In this document: positions 8,257 to 15,640 of the stretch, one piece after another
Layout of the letters: each line of letters opens with the position of its first letter
Position numbering within the stretch: position 1 is the first letter of the stretch
NCBI GenBank assembly: GCA_023544495.1
Contig: JAMJFV010000019.1
Location: 1-19,553, forward strand
Length of the DNA stretch: 19,553 nt
DNA from: ANME-2 cluster archaeon
GTDB lineage: Archaea; Halobacteriota; Methanosarcinia; Methanosarcinales; Methanocomedenaceae
Reading direction: 5' to 3'
Made by a program: the position numbers and the translations under genes
The notes under the pieces: model-generated
What the model saw: the letters and a program-made list of their open reading frames with translations, nothing else
What the model was told of the DNA's origin: nothing
Databases searched by the model: none

Positions 8257-8303
8257 TGCTTATAATAATGATGATGGCGATACAAAATTACTTCCATCCC
8301 ATT

Positions 8304-9068
8304 TTATTGTATAATGTCAGCAAAAGCAAATTTCGGGTGCACTTCCCTGATACATACACGAACGCGCTTACCTGCAGTCCCGTCCTTCACAAACACAATG
8401 AAATCATTTATCCGGGCGATCCCATCCCCTTTCTCCCCTATCTCTTTAATTTCCAGTTCAAACTCCTGGCCTTTCTTAATACCAATGCTCAGGAACTTCT
8501 TTCCTATCACATAGATCTCAGCGCTTTCTTTACGTGAAGCTGCCGGTGTATATGAGCGTACATACACGAAATTCTCCTTTGCTTCATCCAGGAAATCTTT
8601 GAACATATCACCCTGGAACACCTTGACCACAAAGTTCCCCCCCGGTCTCAAAAGCTTTTTAGCAATAGATAATGCAGATTCACTCAGGGCAATGGAGCGG
8701 CCATGGTCAAGCTCCCAGCTACCGGTCAGATTTGGCGCTGCATCGCATATCACTACATCGGCCCCTTGCTTGCCGATAATTTCTTCGATCTTTTCCAGGG
8801 TAGTGTCCCGGGTGATGTCCCCTTTTATGGTCTCCACACCATCAATGGGCTTTATCTTTTGCAGATCCACACCCACCACCCGTCCGCCCGAAAGTTCTTT
8901 TGCCATCTGCAGCCAGCCACCCGGGGCCGCGCCAAGGTCCACGATTGAATCGCCGGGTTTGATAACATTATGCTTTTTATTGATCTGGTCCAGCTTATAT
9001 GAGGCTCTGGAACGGTACCCCTCGTTCTTTGCTTTGTAGTAGAAATAGTCTTTCTGGTTTCGGGCCAT
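8304..9068 (-). CDS. rlmE: 23S rRNA (uridine-2'-O)-methyltransferase RlmE/RrmJ with C-terminal TRAM domain
   Basis: This FtsJ/RrmJ-family enzyme uses S-adenosylmethionine to methylate a ribose 2'-OH, in bacteria U2552 of 23S rRNA. The SAM loop is VDLGAAPGGW (43-52). The K-D-K-E catalytic tetrad is visible as K25 (SYKL), D109 (ICDAAPN), K149 (VVKVFQG) and E184 (SAEIYVIG). Residues from about 197 to the end form a TRAM domain (GQEFELEIKEIGEKGDGIAR and VFVKDG), an RNA-binding module fused to this enzyme in many euryarchaea. The 254-residue length fits that fused form. Its start is only 46 bases from the oppositely oriented QueD gene if that gene begins at 9115. Confidence 0.95.
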   Translation of the reverse strand: MARNQKDYFYYKAKNEGYRSRASYKLDQINKKHNVIKPGDSIVDLGAAPGGWLQMAKELSGGRVVGVDLQKIKPIDGVETIKGDITRDTTLEKIEEIIGKQGADVVICDAAPNLTGSWELDHGRSIALSESALSIAKKLLRPGGNFVVKVFQGDMFKDFLDEAKENFVYVRSYTPAASRKESAEIYVIGKKFLSIGIKKGQEFELEIKEIGEKGDGIARINDFIVFVKDGTAGKRVRVCIREVHPKFAFADIIQ

Positions 9069-9114
9069 ACAAGAGTTTATTGATATGGAGACCCTTAAAC
9101 CTCTCCCTGGTGAT

Positions 9115-9606
9115 ATGAAATTGTTTATTGAACTTGATGGCTGGATGGCAAAGCTCAGATTTTCTGCCAGTCATCTGATACCCGACCATCCTAAATGCGG
9201 CCGGCTGCACGGTCACACATATGCTGTTAGCGTGCGTGTCGAAGGTTCCCAGGCGGGAGAGTTCATTATTGATTTCATCGTACTCAAAGATATTGTCAAG
9301 GATATCTGTGATCAGCTTGACCACAGGGTACTGATTGCCAAAAATGACCCCAGGTTGAAGATAACTGAAGAGAACGGGCATTATCATGTGGAGATTGTAA
9401 AAAGCTGTAAATATTATGTGCTGCCCTGTGATGATGTGCTGTTACTGCCAACACATTCAGCCAGTGCTGAAGACCTCTGCAAATATTTCTTACACGAAAT
9501 ATCTACAGGAATTATGGGTATTGGGTCCGCGGATAATATTACCGGACTGCATGTCAGGGTGGATGAGGGAATAGGACAGGGTGCCGGATGTACTATGGAC
9601 CTTTAA
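9115..9606 (+). CDS. queD: 6-pyruvoyl-tetrahydropterin synthase / QueD-like protein
   Basis: A 163-residue T-fold enzyme of the PTPS/QueD family. Zinc-ligand histidines are H20 (FSASH) and H32, H34 (LHGH), and the nearby nucleophile cysteine C28 in CGRLHGH is present, as in QueD. The LDHRVL (68-73) and VRVDEG (147-152, substrate-binding glutamate E151) motifs are also seen. In archaea QueD makes 6-carboxytetrahydropterin on the way to archaeosine in tRNA; some relatives act in folate or methanopterin synthesis. An upstream in-frame ATG at 9085 would add 10 residues, but leaves only 16 bases to rlmE, so 9115 is preferred. Function within the family is uncertain as no other que genes are nearby. 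Confidence 0.85.
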   Translation: MKLFIELDGWMAKLRFSASHLIPDHPKCGRLHGHTYAVSVRVEGSQAGEFIIDFIVLKDIVKDICDQLDHRVLIAKNDPRLKITEENGHYHVEIVKSCKYYVLPCDDVLLLPTHSASAEDLCKYFLHEISTGIMGIGSADNITGLHVRVDEGIGQGAGCTMDL

Positions 9607-9670
9607 TCAATGTGCGGATTTTTCGGAGCATTTAAGTATAGTTTATTTCATTTGAGACGTGGTGTTAAAA

Positions 9671-10006
9671 ATGGTCGGAATAGCAATTACCAGGGATTCT
9701 ACGGCACAAGAGTTGGAACCAATAGCTATGGCCATATTTTCTGCTGTTGGACTGCCTGTTACCATGAGAAGCATGAATAAAAAAGGCATCAGGATCGAGA
9801 ATAATAAGGTTCTTGATTATAATTATACAGGGGCTTACCTGGAAAGGGCAATGGAGGAAGGTAAGACCATACATGGATTTGCAGACAGAGGTCCTTATAA
9901 GGATGTCCCGGTTGTCGTTTCTCCGATCAAGGATTCCAACGGAGAGGTCGTCGGAGCAATTGGTGTGGTTAACCTTGCAGGTTTCATTGACCTGACACGA
10001 CTTTGA
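9671..10006 (+). CDS. DUF2111 family protein
   Basis: A 111-residue protein matching the DUF2111 family, found mainly in methanogens. It has no membrane span or cysteines. The C-terminal part (PVVVSPIKDSNGEVVGAIGVV) reads like the strand-turn-strand core of a PAS/GAF or roadblock-like sensor fold, as in ligand-binding regulators, but function is unknown. Two in-frame GTG codons at 9659 and 9662 lie just ahead. The TATA-like TTTAAGTATA at 9631-9640 would put transcription start near 9662, so the ATG at 9671 with a very short leader is chosen. It is followed after 32 bases by the deacetylase-like gene and could be cotranscribed with it. Confidence 0.8.
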   Translation: MVGIAITRDSTAQELEPIAMAIFSAVGLPVTMRSMNKKGIRIENNKVLDYNYTGAYLERAMEEGKTIHGFADRGPYKDVPVVVSPIKDSNGEVVGAIGVVNLAGFIDLTRL

Positions 10007-10038
10007 ACTGTAACATTTATTGAGTAGTTTCTCATTGC

Positions 10039-11076
10039 ATGCAGGTGGGAATTGTATATTCTAAGGATTATCTGGAGCATAATACAGGCATGCATCCGGA
10101 GAATGCCGGACGCTTAAGGGCTATTATGAAGGGCCTGAGTGATGCGGGTCTTATTGACCTGCTACATCCAGTAAAACCAGTTCATGCTTCCGACGAACAA
10201 TTACAATTGGTACATACTTCTGGCCATATTCGTATTGTGAAGGATTTTTCATCAAAGGGAATTGCCCTGGACGGGGATACCCTAACCAGTATTCGTTCAT
10301 ACGAGGTTGCGTTGCTGGCTGCAGGTGGTGTTCTATCGGCAGTGGATGCGGTCATGGATGGAATGGACAGTGTATTTGCCCTGGTGCGCCCGCCCGGCCA
10401 TCACGCCGAGCCGGACAGAAGTATGGGTTTTTGTCTGTTCAACAATGTGGCAATAGCGGCCCGGTATGCGCAACAGAGGGGATTGGGAAAGGTGCTTATT
10501 GTGGACTGGGACGTGCACCATGGCAACGGCACCCAGAAAGCATTTTATGATGACAGGTCAGTGCTCTATTTTTCCATTCATCAATATCCCCATTTTCCGG
10601 GGACGGGCAGAGTGGATGAGATAGGAGTGGGGAAGGGTAGGGGATATACTGTCAATGTACCGTTACCCCGAGGTGCTAACGATGCCGATTACCTGTATGT
10701 GTTCAACAAGGTCCTGTTACCCGCTGCACGTACGTTCAGGCCTGACATTATTCTGGTAAGTGCAGGAGTGGACGGGCACAGGTACGACCCCCTGGCAGGA
10801 ATGGATCTGACGTCTGCCGGTTTTGGACAGATGACCGGGGTGGTACGGTCGCTGGCAGAAGAACTTTGTGGCGGGAAACTGGTACTCGCACTGGAAGGAG
10901 GGTATGATTATGGTGCACTGTCAGATTCAGTTGTTATGATATTCAGGGCCCTTTTAGGAGAAATTGATTATGATACTGAAATAGGGGATGGTACTGGAAT
11001 GGGAGGTGTGTCAGACCATACACGCCTGCAGGTAGAGAACGTTATTCATCTGCATTCAGGTGGAAAAATCCTGTAA
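10039..11076 (+). CDS. Histone deacetylase/AcuC/AphA-family zinc amidohydrolase
   Basis: A 345-residue class II HDAC-like enzyme. All landmarks are present: RPPGHHA (117-123, catalytic H121-H122), GFCLFNNVAIAA (130-141), VDWDVHHGNGTQ (155-166, zinc ligands D157 and H159), SAGVDGHRYDPLAG (241-254, zinc ligand D245) and LEGGYD (285-290, transition-state tyrosine Y289). The family hydrolyses acetyl-lysine, acetylpolyamines or related amides; in archaea targets may include Alba, histones or metabolic enzymes. Residues from about 310 to the end have no counterpart in the catalytic core. The ATG at 10039 is the first in frame and fits family N-termini (VGIVYS). The 3' end overlaps the convergent cca gene by 35 bases. 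Confidence 0.92.
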   Translation: MQVGIVYSKDYLEHNTGMHPENAGRLRAIMKGLSDAGLIDLLHPVKPVHASDEQLQLVHTSGHIRIVKDFSSKGIALDGDTLTSIRSYEVALLAAGGVLSAVDAVMDGMDSVFALVRPPGHHAEPDRSMGFCLFNNVAIAARYAQQRGLGKVLIVDWDVHHGNGTQKAFYDDRSVLYFSIHQYPHFPGTGRVDEIGVGKGRGYTVNVPLPRGANDADYLYVFNKVLLPAARTFRPDIILVSAGVDGHRYDPLAGMDLTSAGFGQMTGVVRSLAEELCGGKLVLALEGGYDYGALSDSVVMIFRALLGEIDYDTEIGDGTGMGGVSDHTRLQVENVIHLHSGGKIL

Positions 11077-12418
11077 GGAATTCCCTGAAACTGTGAGAAT
11101 CTATTTCACGTAATTCCCTTCCTTCCAGCACCTTGAAGCCAGATTGTATATTCTTGCCCACGTGTTTACCCAACCGGCATGTGTTAAGTTCATTGCGCAA
11201 AAGTTCGGCAGCGTCCGAATATTTACGGCCTACATCCACAACATACCTGCCTTTCTCGATATAGACCTTTGATAAACCTTTATTTTGCAGGTACTTTTGT
11301 TTGAAGCTTCCTGCATGGGACTTTTCCCAGACAGGTGGTCCCAGGTGTTTTTTTACAGGTGGCAGTTGCTTCACTTCCATTTCCAGCACTACAACCACTA
11401 CTCCGTCCCCGGTCCATACGTCACCGTTCAGGACCTGGAATCCATACCGTGACAGTAGCTCGCAAATACTGCCGTGCAACATGAAAAGCTGGGGGTATAG
11501 CACGTCCTCAACTACATCGGGACTGTCAAAGACAACGGCCATCAGGGATGTCCCCCGCTTACCGGTAATGATGTCGAATTCAGCATCATTTAGGGGGACT
11601 GACATACCAGGAAAGAACTGTTCCAGCGGATCATTAACAGAAGGGCACAGGTATTGTCGTGCCCTGTCAATGAAACATGCAAACCTGTCAAGTGTGAGTG
11701 CTGCGGCAACATTCCTGGCCGGGTCAGTGGGGTCCACCATCACCAGTGGATCATTATGCTCCTTATTCCCGTGTTCCATAATGTCGATGATTATACCGGG
11801 TTTCCAGCCATCTGCAGCTTCAAGGACAGCGACGAACGTGCCGTAACGGATGATGAGCAGTTCTGCCAGGTATCCCGAGAAACCGCCGGTCCTGAGGTCT
11901 GAACCATACACACCTGCGCCTTTCATGAACTGTTTGAGCAGCAGCACCTCATCCTCCAGTCCTCTGATCCTCTCAAGGATGAACTGGTTATGGAAAGGTG
12001 TCCTGTCAACGGCGGATTTTATGCGTGCTGCACTCCCAACCCTGAAGCAGGGTACAAGGTCTACCTCAAAATCGTCAAAAAATGCATGGATGTATGGATG
12101 CTCTGCATAACGTTCTTCAAACCTATCAGCATTTGACGCTACCTGCCTGGCGATCCTCAGTCCTATGTTCTTCAGTTCATCATTGGACGTTTCCTCAGGG
12201 AACATGATGAAAATGTCCAGGTCGTGTTCACCTGATATCCAGGTCCCTCTGGCAGCAGAACCTACAAGCGCACCAGAAACTTCAGTTAAACCTGAACTCG
12301 CAGCTACCTGGTCAACCAGTGATATGATATGGTCTGCAACCTTCTGCATCCTTTGCTGTTCGTACGCAGTGGGTTTTATCCTGTCCAGTATCTGTGTTAA
12401 TATGTTGTTTTTAGTCAT
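11042..12418 (-). CDS. cca: CCA-adding enzyme (tRNA nucleotidyltransferase), archaeal class I
   Basis: This enzyme adds or repairs the 3'-terminal CCA of tRNA with CTP and ATP. The nucleotidyltransferase signature is GSAARGTWISGEHDLDIF (53-70), with metal-binding aspartates D66 and D68, and the third carboxylate D120 in FEVDLVPCF. The arrangement of head, RTGGFSGYLAELLIIRYG helix (about 186-203), and a long C-terminal tail domain fits the class I archaeal form; 458 residues is the usual length. It lies 9 bases downstream of thpR in the same direction, so the two are likely one transcript devoted to RNA ends. Its 3' end overlaps the convergent deacetylase-like gene, so the two messages share antisense sequence. 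Confidence 0.96.
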   Translation of the reverse strand: MTKNNILTQILDRIKPTAYEQQRMQKVADHIISLVDQVAASSGLTEVSGALVGSAARGTWISGEHDLDIFIMFPEETSNDELKNIGLRIARQVASNADRFEERYAEHPYIHAFFDDFEVDLVPCFRVGSAARIKSAVDRTPFHNQFILERIRGLEDEVLLLKQFMKGAGVYGSDLRTGGFSGYLAELLIIRYGTFVAVLEAADGWKPGIIIDIMEHGNKEHNDPLVMVDPTDPARNVAAALTLDRFACFIDRARQYLCPSVNDPLEQFFPGMSVPLNDAEFDIITGKRGTSLMAVVFDSPDVVEDVLYPQLFMLHGSICELLSRYGFQVLNGDVWTGDGVVVVVLEMEVKQLPPVKKHLGPPVWEKSHAGSFKQKYLQNKGLSKVYIEKGRYVVDVGRKYSDAAELLRNELNTCRLGKHVGKNIQSGFKVLEGRELREIDSHSFREFLTGFFHLNADE

Positions 12419-12427
12419 GTTGTATCG

Positions 12428-12970
12428 TTATAGCGGGATTTTCTTCAGGGTTTCGTATATGGGTCCCCTGGGCGTAAGCGTGCTCTTTTTAAATATAATG
12501 TGGTCTACCGTGAACTCGCCCAGGTCGACATCCTGCAACCCGGCCAGTACCTGTGCCAGATGTTCCTTTGCAGGGTTGTCCAGGTGCCTGACCCTGGCCA
12601 GGGTGGCGTGGGCCGTGAATGTACCCCGGTCCTTCTTGAACCTGAACTCTTTGAGGGTGCGCTCCACTTCCCCATGCAAACGTTCGAACTCGCCCTGTGC
12701 CCCCAGCCATATCACTTTCATGTATGCGGGCTTGGGGAACACGCCAATCCCTGCAATCCTAGCAGGGAACGGGGGGCAGTCAATACCGGCAAGGGCCTGG
12801 GAAATGGGTTCTATTTGTGATTCCGGTATGTCACCCAGGAATTTCATAGTCAGGTGCACCAGGCCGGGCTCTACCAGTTTCAATCCTTTGAAGTCCATCT
12901 CCTGCTGGATGGATTGGACCGCTTCTTTTACGTGTGGCGGCAGTTCTACGGCTATGAACGTGCGAATCAT
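12428..12970 (-). CDS. thpR: RNA 2',3'-cyclic phosphodiesterase (2H family, ThpR/LigT)
   Basis: A 180-residue 2H phosphoesterase that opens 2',3'-cyclic phosphates on RNA; relatives were first described as 2'-5' tRNA ligases. Both signature tetrapeptides are present: HLTM (39-42) and HATL (121-124), giving catalytic H39 and H121. The start MIRTFIAVELP is the usual one for the family. The length is typical. It is immediately followed by cca, a recurrent archaeal pairing that fits roles in tRNA end repair or splicing by-product clean-up. Upstream is a 205-base gap holding 23-bp repeats. Confidence 0.95.
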   Translation of the reverse strand: MIRTFIAVELPPHVKEAVQSIQQEMDFKGLKLVEPGLVHLTMKFLGDIPESQIEPISQALAGIDCPPFPARIAGIGVFPKPAYMKVIWLGAQGEFERLHGEVERTLKEFRFKKDRGTFTAHATLARVRHLDNPAKEHLAQVLAGLQDVDLGEFTVDHIIFKKSTLTPRGPIYETLKKIPL

Positions 12971-13037
12971 GTATTGTCGATACCAGATTTGGTGGCTTTA
13001 AACTTAAGATTTGGTTTTCTAAACCAGTATTGAGGGT

Positions 13038-13137
13038 GGGGAATTTTACATTGCCAAAATGGGGGATTTTCACTGCCTAACATAGGGAATTTCATATCGG
13101 TAAAAAGGGGATTCATACTGCTAACATGGGAAATTCC
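13038..13137. repeat. Degenerate 23-bp tandem repeat, about 4.5 units
   Basis: Units begin with GGGGAATT or a close variant: 13038-13060, 13061-13083, 13084-13106 (each 23 bases), 13107-13127 (21 bases) and a 10-base start at 13128. Shared features are a G run, an A/T run, CA-T/C-TGC in the middle and a closing AACAT or AAAAT. The tract lies in the gap between thpR (start 12970) and the end of the ferredoxin-type gene (13176) and holds no ORF worth calling. Confidence 0.75.
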
Positions 13138-13175
13138 TGGCCGCCGTTGACATCGACAATCATTTGCAGTTAATC

Positions 13176-14222
13176 CTACTGATGTGAAAAGAATGAATCC
13201 TCAATGTCTTTGTCCTTTCGGCAGGAATCACAGAGAGCCTGTTCATGAACGGCGACAAAAAACCTGCCGCATTCCCTACATTGTATCCTTTTAATATCTA
13301 TGAGGTTCAGTTCATCCTTGAGCAAATCACCAGGAACGATGTTCTCTTCAAGAGAGATGGAACCTTCCGGACATAACTGGCCGCACAGACCGCATCCAGT
13401 ACACAGGTGTGGTCTGAATTTCAGTATGAAATCGTCACACTCTTCAATGACCAGGGCATCCATAGGACAAAGAGCAACACAAATTCCACATCCGTTGCAG
13501 GACGAGTGAACTTTGATGCTGCCAAAAGGTATGATACTGGCATCCATGCTATTTCGGCTGTCAGGGTCCAATTGTTTCAAGGCATCAATGAACATTGACT
13601 GCCTGGAGTATCCCTCTCCTATTTTCGTATCAGAGAAATGGAATATGAATTTCCTGGTAATAGATTCATGCTTGGGTTCAATGGAAGGGCCATCATCCTT
13701 CAGATGTATCTTCTTATCATTATTAAAACACGTAAGCACTGAATTTGCAGCATCGACATAACCAAGGATAGTATCCTGTGTGGTTGAATAATCACACTTC
13801 TGGCATGCAGAAGTATCCAACACGATTTTCCTGCCTTCTGAGGCCATCCTGAGCAGCACGGCCTCATTGATGAATCCAAGACAGGGGACCTGCAGGTCTG
13901 TATCTTTGCCGGAACAGGAGATGGTTAATTGCTTCTTCTCCTGGGATGCTTTGATAATGGATGATGGGTCAATGTCCTTAAGGGAAAATGCCGGATTCGG
14001 GCATATATTCACGCAGATTCCACACCCGGTACACAAAAAGCCATCAATCTCAATCTCCTGACCATCAATTCTTATTGCACCTGCAGGACAGTTCTCAAGG
14101 CATTGAGAACAGGATGAATGCTTGTTCAGATATCGTAAACATTTTGTACGATCAATGTTTACCAGTTCTTTTTCCGAAATCCGGTCAAGTACCTTAAGAA
14201 ATCCAAATAGACTATTGAACAT
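13176..14222 (-). CDS. Multi-cluster 4Fe-4S ferredoxin-type protein with C-terminal zinc ribbon-like motif
   Basis: A 348-residue soluble iron-sulfur protein with four predicted 4Fe-4S clusters in two pairs: C28/C38/C41/C45 with C64/C67/C70/C74, and C242/C245/C248/C252 with C274/C277/C280/C284. Between them lies a domain with ISCSG (101-105), VPCLG (112-116) and CQKC (140-143), a cysteine layout seen in accessory ferredoxin proteins of formate/DMSO reductase-type gene clusters. The tail CRECGRFF followed by CDSC (315-334) looks like a zinc ribbon. No membrane span or signal. It is divergent from mobA and its neighbours, so a role near molybdo- or tungsto-enzymes is an inference from context. 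A TATA-like box lies at 14285-14294 (complement). Confidence 0.85.
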   Translation of the reverse strand: MFNSLFGFLKVLDRISEKELVNIDRTKCLRYLNKHSSCSQCLENCPAGAIRIDGQEIEIDGFLCTGCGICVNICPNPAFSLKDIDPSSIIKASQEKKQLTISCSGKDTDLQVPCLGFINEAVLLRMASEGRKIVLDTSACQKCDYSTTQDTILGYVDAANSVLTCFNNDKKIHLKDDGPSIEPKHESITRKFIFHFSDTKIGEGYSRQSMFIDALKQLDPDSRNSMDASIIPFGSIKVHSSCNGCGICVALCPMDALVIEECDDFILKFRPHLCTGCGLCGQLCPEGSISLEENIVPGDLLKDELNLIDIKRIQCRECGRFFVAVHEQALCDSCRKDKDIEDSFFSHQ

Positions 14223-14363
14223 GTTTTACGAGGCCTGCCTGGTATGTGAGAAATCTCTGTTGAAAAGAATCATTGATTTTTCCTGATATAAATAATAACA
14301 GAAGAATACATATATAGTTATCGAAGATACATCCAACAGAATAGGTTCAATTATAGTAACACA
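14223..14363. promoter_or_regulatory. Divergent promoter region between ferredoxin-type gene and mob cluster
   Basis: On the minus strand, TATTTATATC (complement of 14285-14294) would start a leader of about 40 bases for the ferredoxin-type gene. On the plus strand CATATATAG at 14309-14317 would start transcription near 14341 for the mobA-mobB run, upstream of the small ORF at 14364. Confidence 0.4.
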
Positions 14364-14501
14364 ATGAATCACAAAACTATCATTGAAGTTGCTCGAAAAC
14401 TTCACCGTAATCTGCAAGCTTCGAAAGGTTTGCACTATCTGCAAGGACTACAATGTTTACCCAGGACAGGGATACAGCAGGATTATTTTGGGGATATATG
14501 A
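14364..14501 (+). CDS. Possible 45-codon leader ORF coupled to mobA
   Basis: An ATG at 14364 opens 45 codons ending in TGA at 14499-14501, so its stop overlaps the mobA ATG (14498) as ATGA, the form used for translational coupling elsewhere in this window. The product begins MNHKTIIEVARKLHRN, is basic and not membrane-like. I do not recognise it. A 6-bp stem (GAAGTT at 14385 with AACTTC at 14398) lies inside. It may be a true small gene, a leader peptide, or chance. Confidence 0.28.
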   Translation: MNHKTIIEVARKLHRNLQASKGLHYLQGLQCLPRTGIQQDYFGDI

Positions 14502-15100
14502 GATCTGCACTTATATTGGCTGGCGGGCAAGGCAGGAGAATGGGGTGCAGGGAGAAAGCCCTGTTACCTGTAGGGAACAGGACCATACTTGAACAGACAA
14601 TTGACGTGTTAACCGGGGTTACAGACGAGGTCATTGTATCTGTCAGAGACGTTGTACAGCAGGAACTTTTGAGTAGATACACCCAGGGGATTGACGTTGT
14701 CCTTGACCAGTATCATGATGTCGGGCCACTGGCAGGTATCCTTGAGGGAACGAGGGCGGCAAAAGGGGAATACATGTTCATATGCGGCTGCGACATGCCA
14801 TACCTGGATGTCGGTGTGGTACAACTGCTGTTTGAACGGGCACGGGGACATGATGCTGCCATACCGGTATGGGAGAATGGGAACCTTGAACCTTTGCATG
14901 CCGTCTATCGTACCATTCCGATGGCAATCGAGACCGAAAAAGCCATGTTGCGAAATGATATATTCGTATTAGCTCCAGCTTATAAACTACATGATGCAGT
15001 ATTCGTTGATATGGAAGATATAAGGGAGATTGACCCCGGTCTCAGGACATTCATGAACATCAATACAGGAGAAGATGTCAGGAATATGGGAGGGGATTAA
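14498..15100 (+). CDS. mobA: Molybdenum cofactor guanylyltransferase
   Basis: A 200-residue enzyme that joins GMP from GTP to molybdopterin to make the guanine dinucleotide form of the cofactor. The NTP-transferase signature LAGGQGRRMG (7-16) with the following K20, GPLAGI (76-81) and the metal-binding GCDMP (97-101, D99) are all present. Translation from an upstream ATG at 14453 would add 15 residues unlike the family; the ATG at 14498 has a GGGGAT ribosome site and the usual MRSALILAGG opening. mobB begins 1 base after its stop. Methanogen-type formylmethanofuran dehydrogenases and formate dehydrogenases use this cofactor, though none is encoded in the window. Confidence 0.93.
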   Translation: MRSALILAGGQGRRMGCREKALLPVGNRTILEQTIDVLTGVTDEVIVSVRDVVQQELLSRYTQGIDVVLDQYHDVGPLAGILEGTRAAKGEYMFICGCDMPYLDVGVVQLLFERARGHDAAIPVWENGNLEPLHAVYRTIPMAIETEKAMLRNDIFVLAPAYKLHDAVFVDMEDIREIDPGLRTFMNINTGEDVRNMGGD

Positions 15101-15101
15101 C

Positions 15102-15587
15102 ATGTCAGTGCGCAGCCCACCACTTATCTGTATTGTCGGCCCATCCGGCAGTGGTAAGACCACACTCATAGAGAAAATCATAGACAGTCTTCTGGCAAAA
15201 GGATATAGTGCTGGTACCATCAAGCATCATATCCATGACGATTTTGAGATTGACCATGAAGGCAAGGATACCTGGCGCCATGCACAGGCAGGAGCTGAAA
15301 CCGTGTGCATATCATCTCCTACTATGTTTGCCATGGTGAAAAGGGTTAAGAAGGAACTCAATCTGGACGAGATTTCCTCATATCAGGAGGATAGGGATGT
15401 AATACTTGCAGACGGTTTCAATCGTTCTGATAGGCCCAGGGTAATTATTGCCCGAGAGGAAGCTGACCTTATCAATTTTGGAGAGGGAAAAGAGGTTTTA
15501 GCAACCATCAAAGACACTTTAGATCCAAGACAGGTCGGATGTATCGTTGATGCAATCGAGGCCCTTATTAAAAGTGACTCGAAGTGA
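15102..15587 (+). CDS. mobB: Molybdopterin-guanine dinucleotide biosynthesis adaptor MobB
   Basis: A 161-residue P-loop GTPase-like protein that assists MobA or cofactor delivery. The Walker A loop is GPSGSGKT (13-20); the family's TIKHH segment (about 39-43) and the KDTWRHAQAGA region (about 56-66), and the DVILADGFNR strand follow. The ATG at 15102 has a strong GGGAGGGGA ribosome site just upstream, inside the end of mobA; an in-frame ATG at 15075 lies within mobA and lacks such a site. Spacing to mobA is 1 base, so they form one operon. A second MobB domain occurs in the next gene. Confidence 0.92.
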   Translation: MSVRSPPLICIVGPSGSGKTTLIEKIIDSLLAKGYSAGTIKHHIHDDFEIDHEGKDTWRHAQAGAETVCISSPTMFAMVKRVKKELNLDEISSYQEDRDVILADGFNRSDRPRVIIAREEADLINFGEGKEVLATIKDTLDPRQVGCIVDAIEALIKSDSK

Positions 15588-15610
15588 AATCAGATCAAGT
15601 CCCAGCTTAG

Positions 15611-15618
15611 TTATATAT
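15611..15618 (+). promoter_or_regulatory. TATA box of the MobB-MoaE gene
   Basis: TTATATAT centred about 26 bases before the ATG at 15641 predicts a leaderless or nearly leaderless transcript, separate from mobA-mobB. Confidence 0.5.
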
Positions 15619-15640
15619 CTTGAAATTATAAGACCATATC

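Noticed and set aside
12165..13001. 278-codon plus-strand ORF
   Set aside because: It is antisense to the start of cca and all of thpR, both of which have complete motifs; the product is Ser/Cys-rich without a recognisable domain.
14385..14403. Hairpin as a molybdenum-cofactor riboswitch ahead of mobA
   Set aside because: A single 6-bp stem with a 7-base loop; it lacks the multi-helix layout of known Moco RNA elements, which are bacterial.
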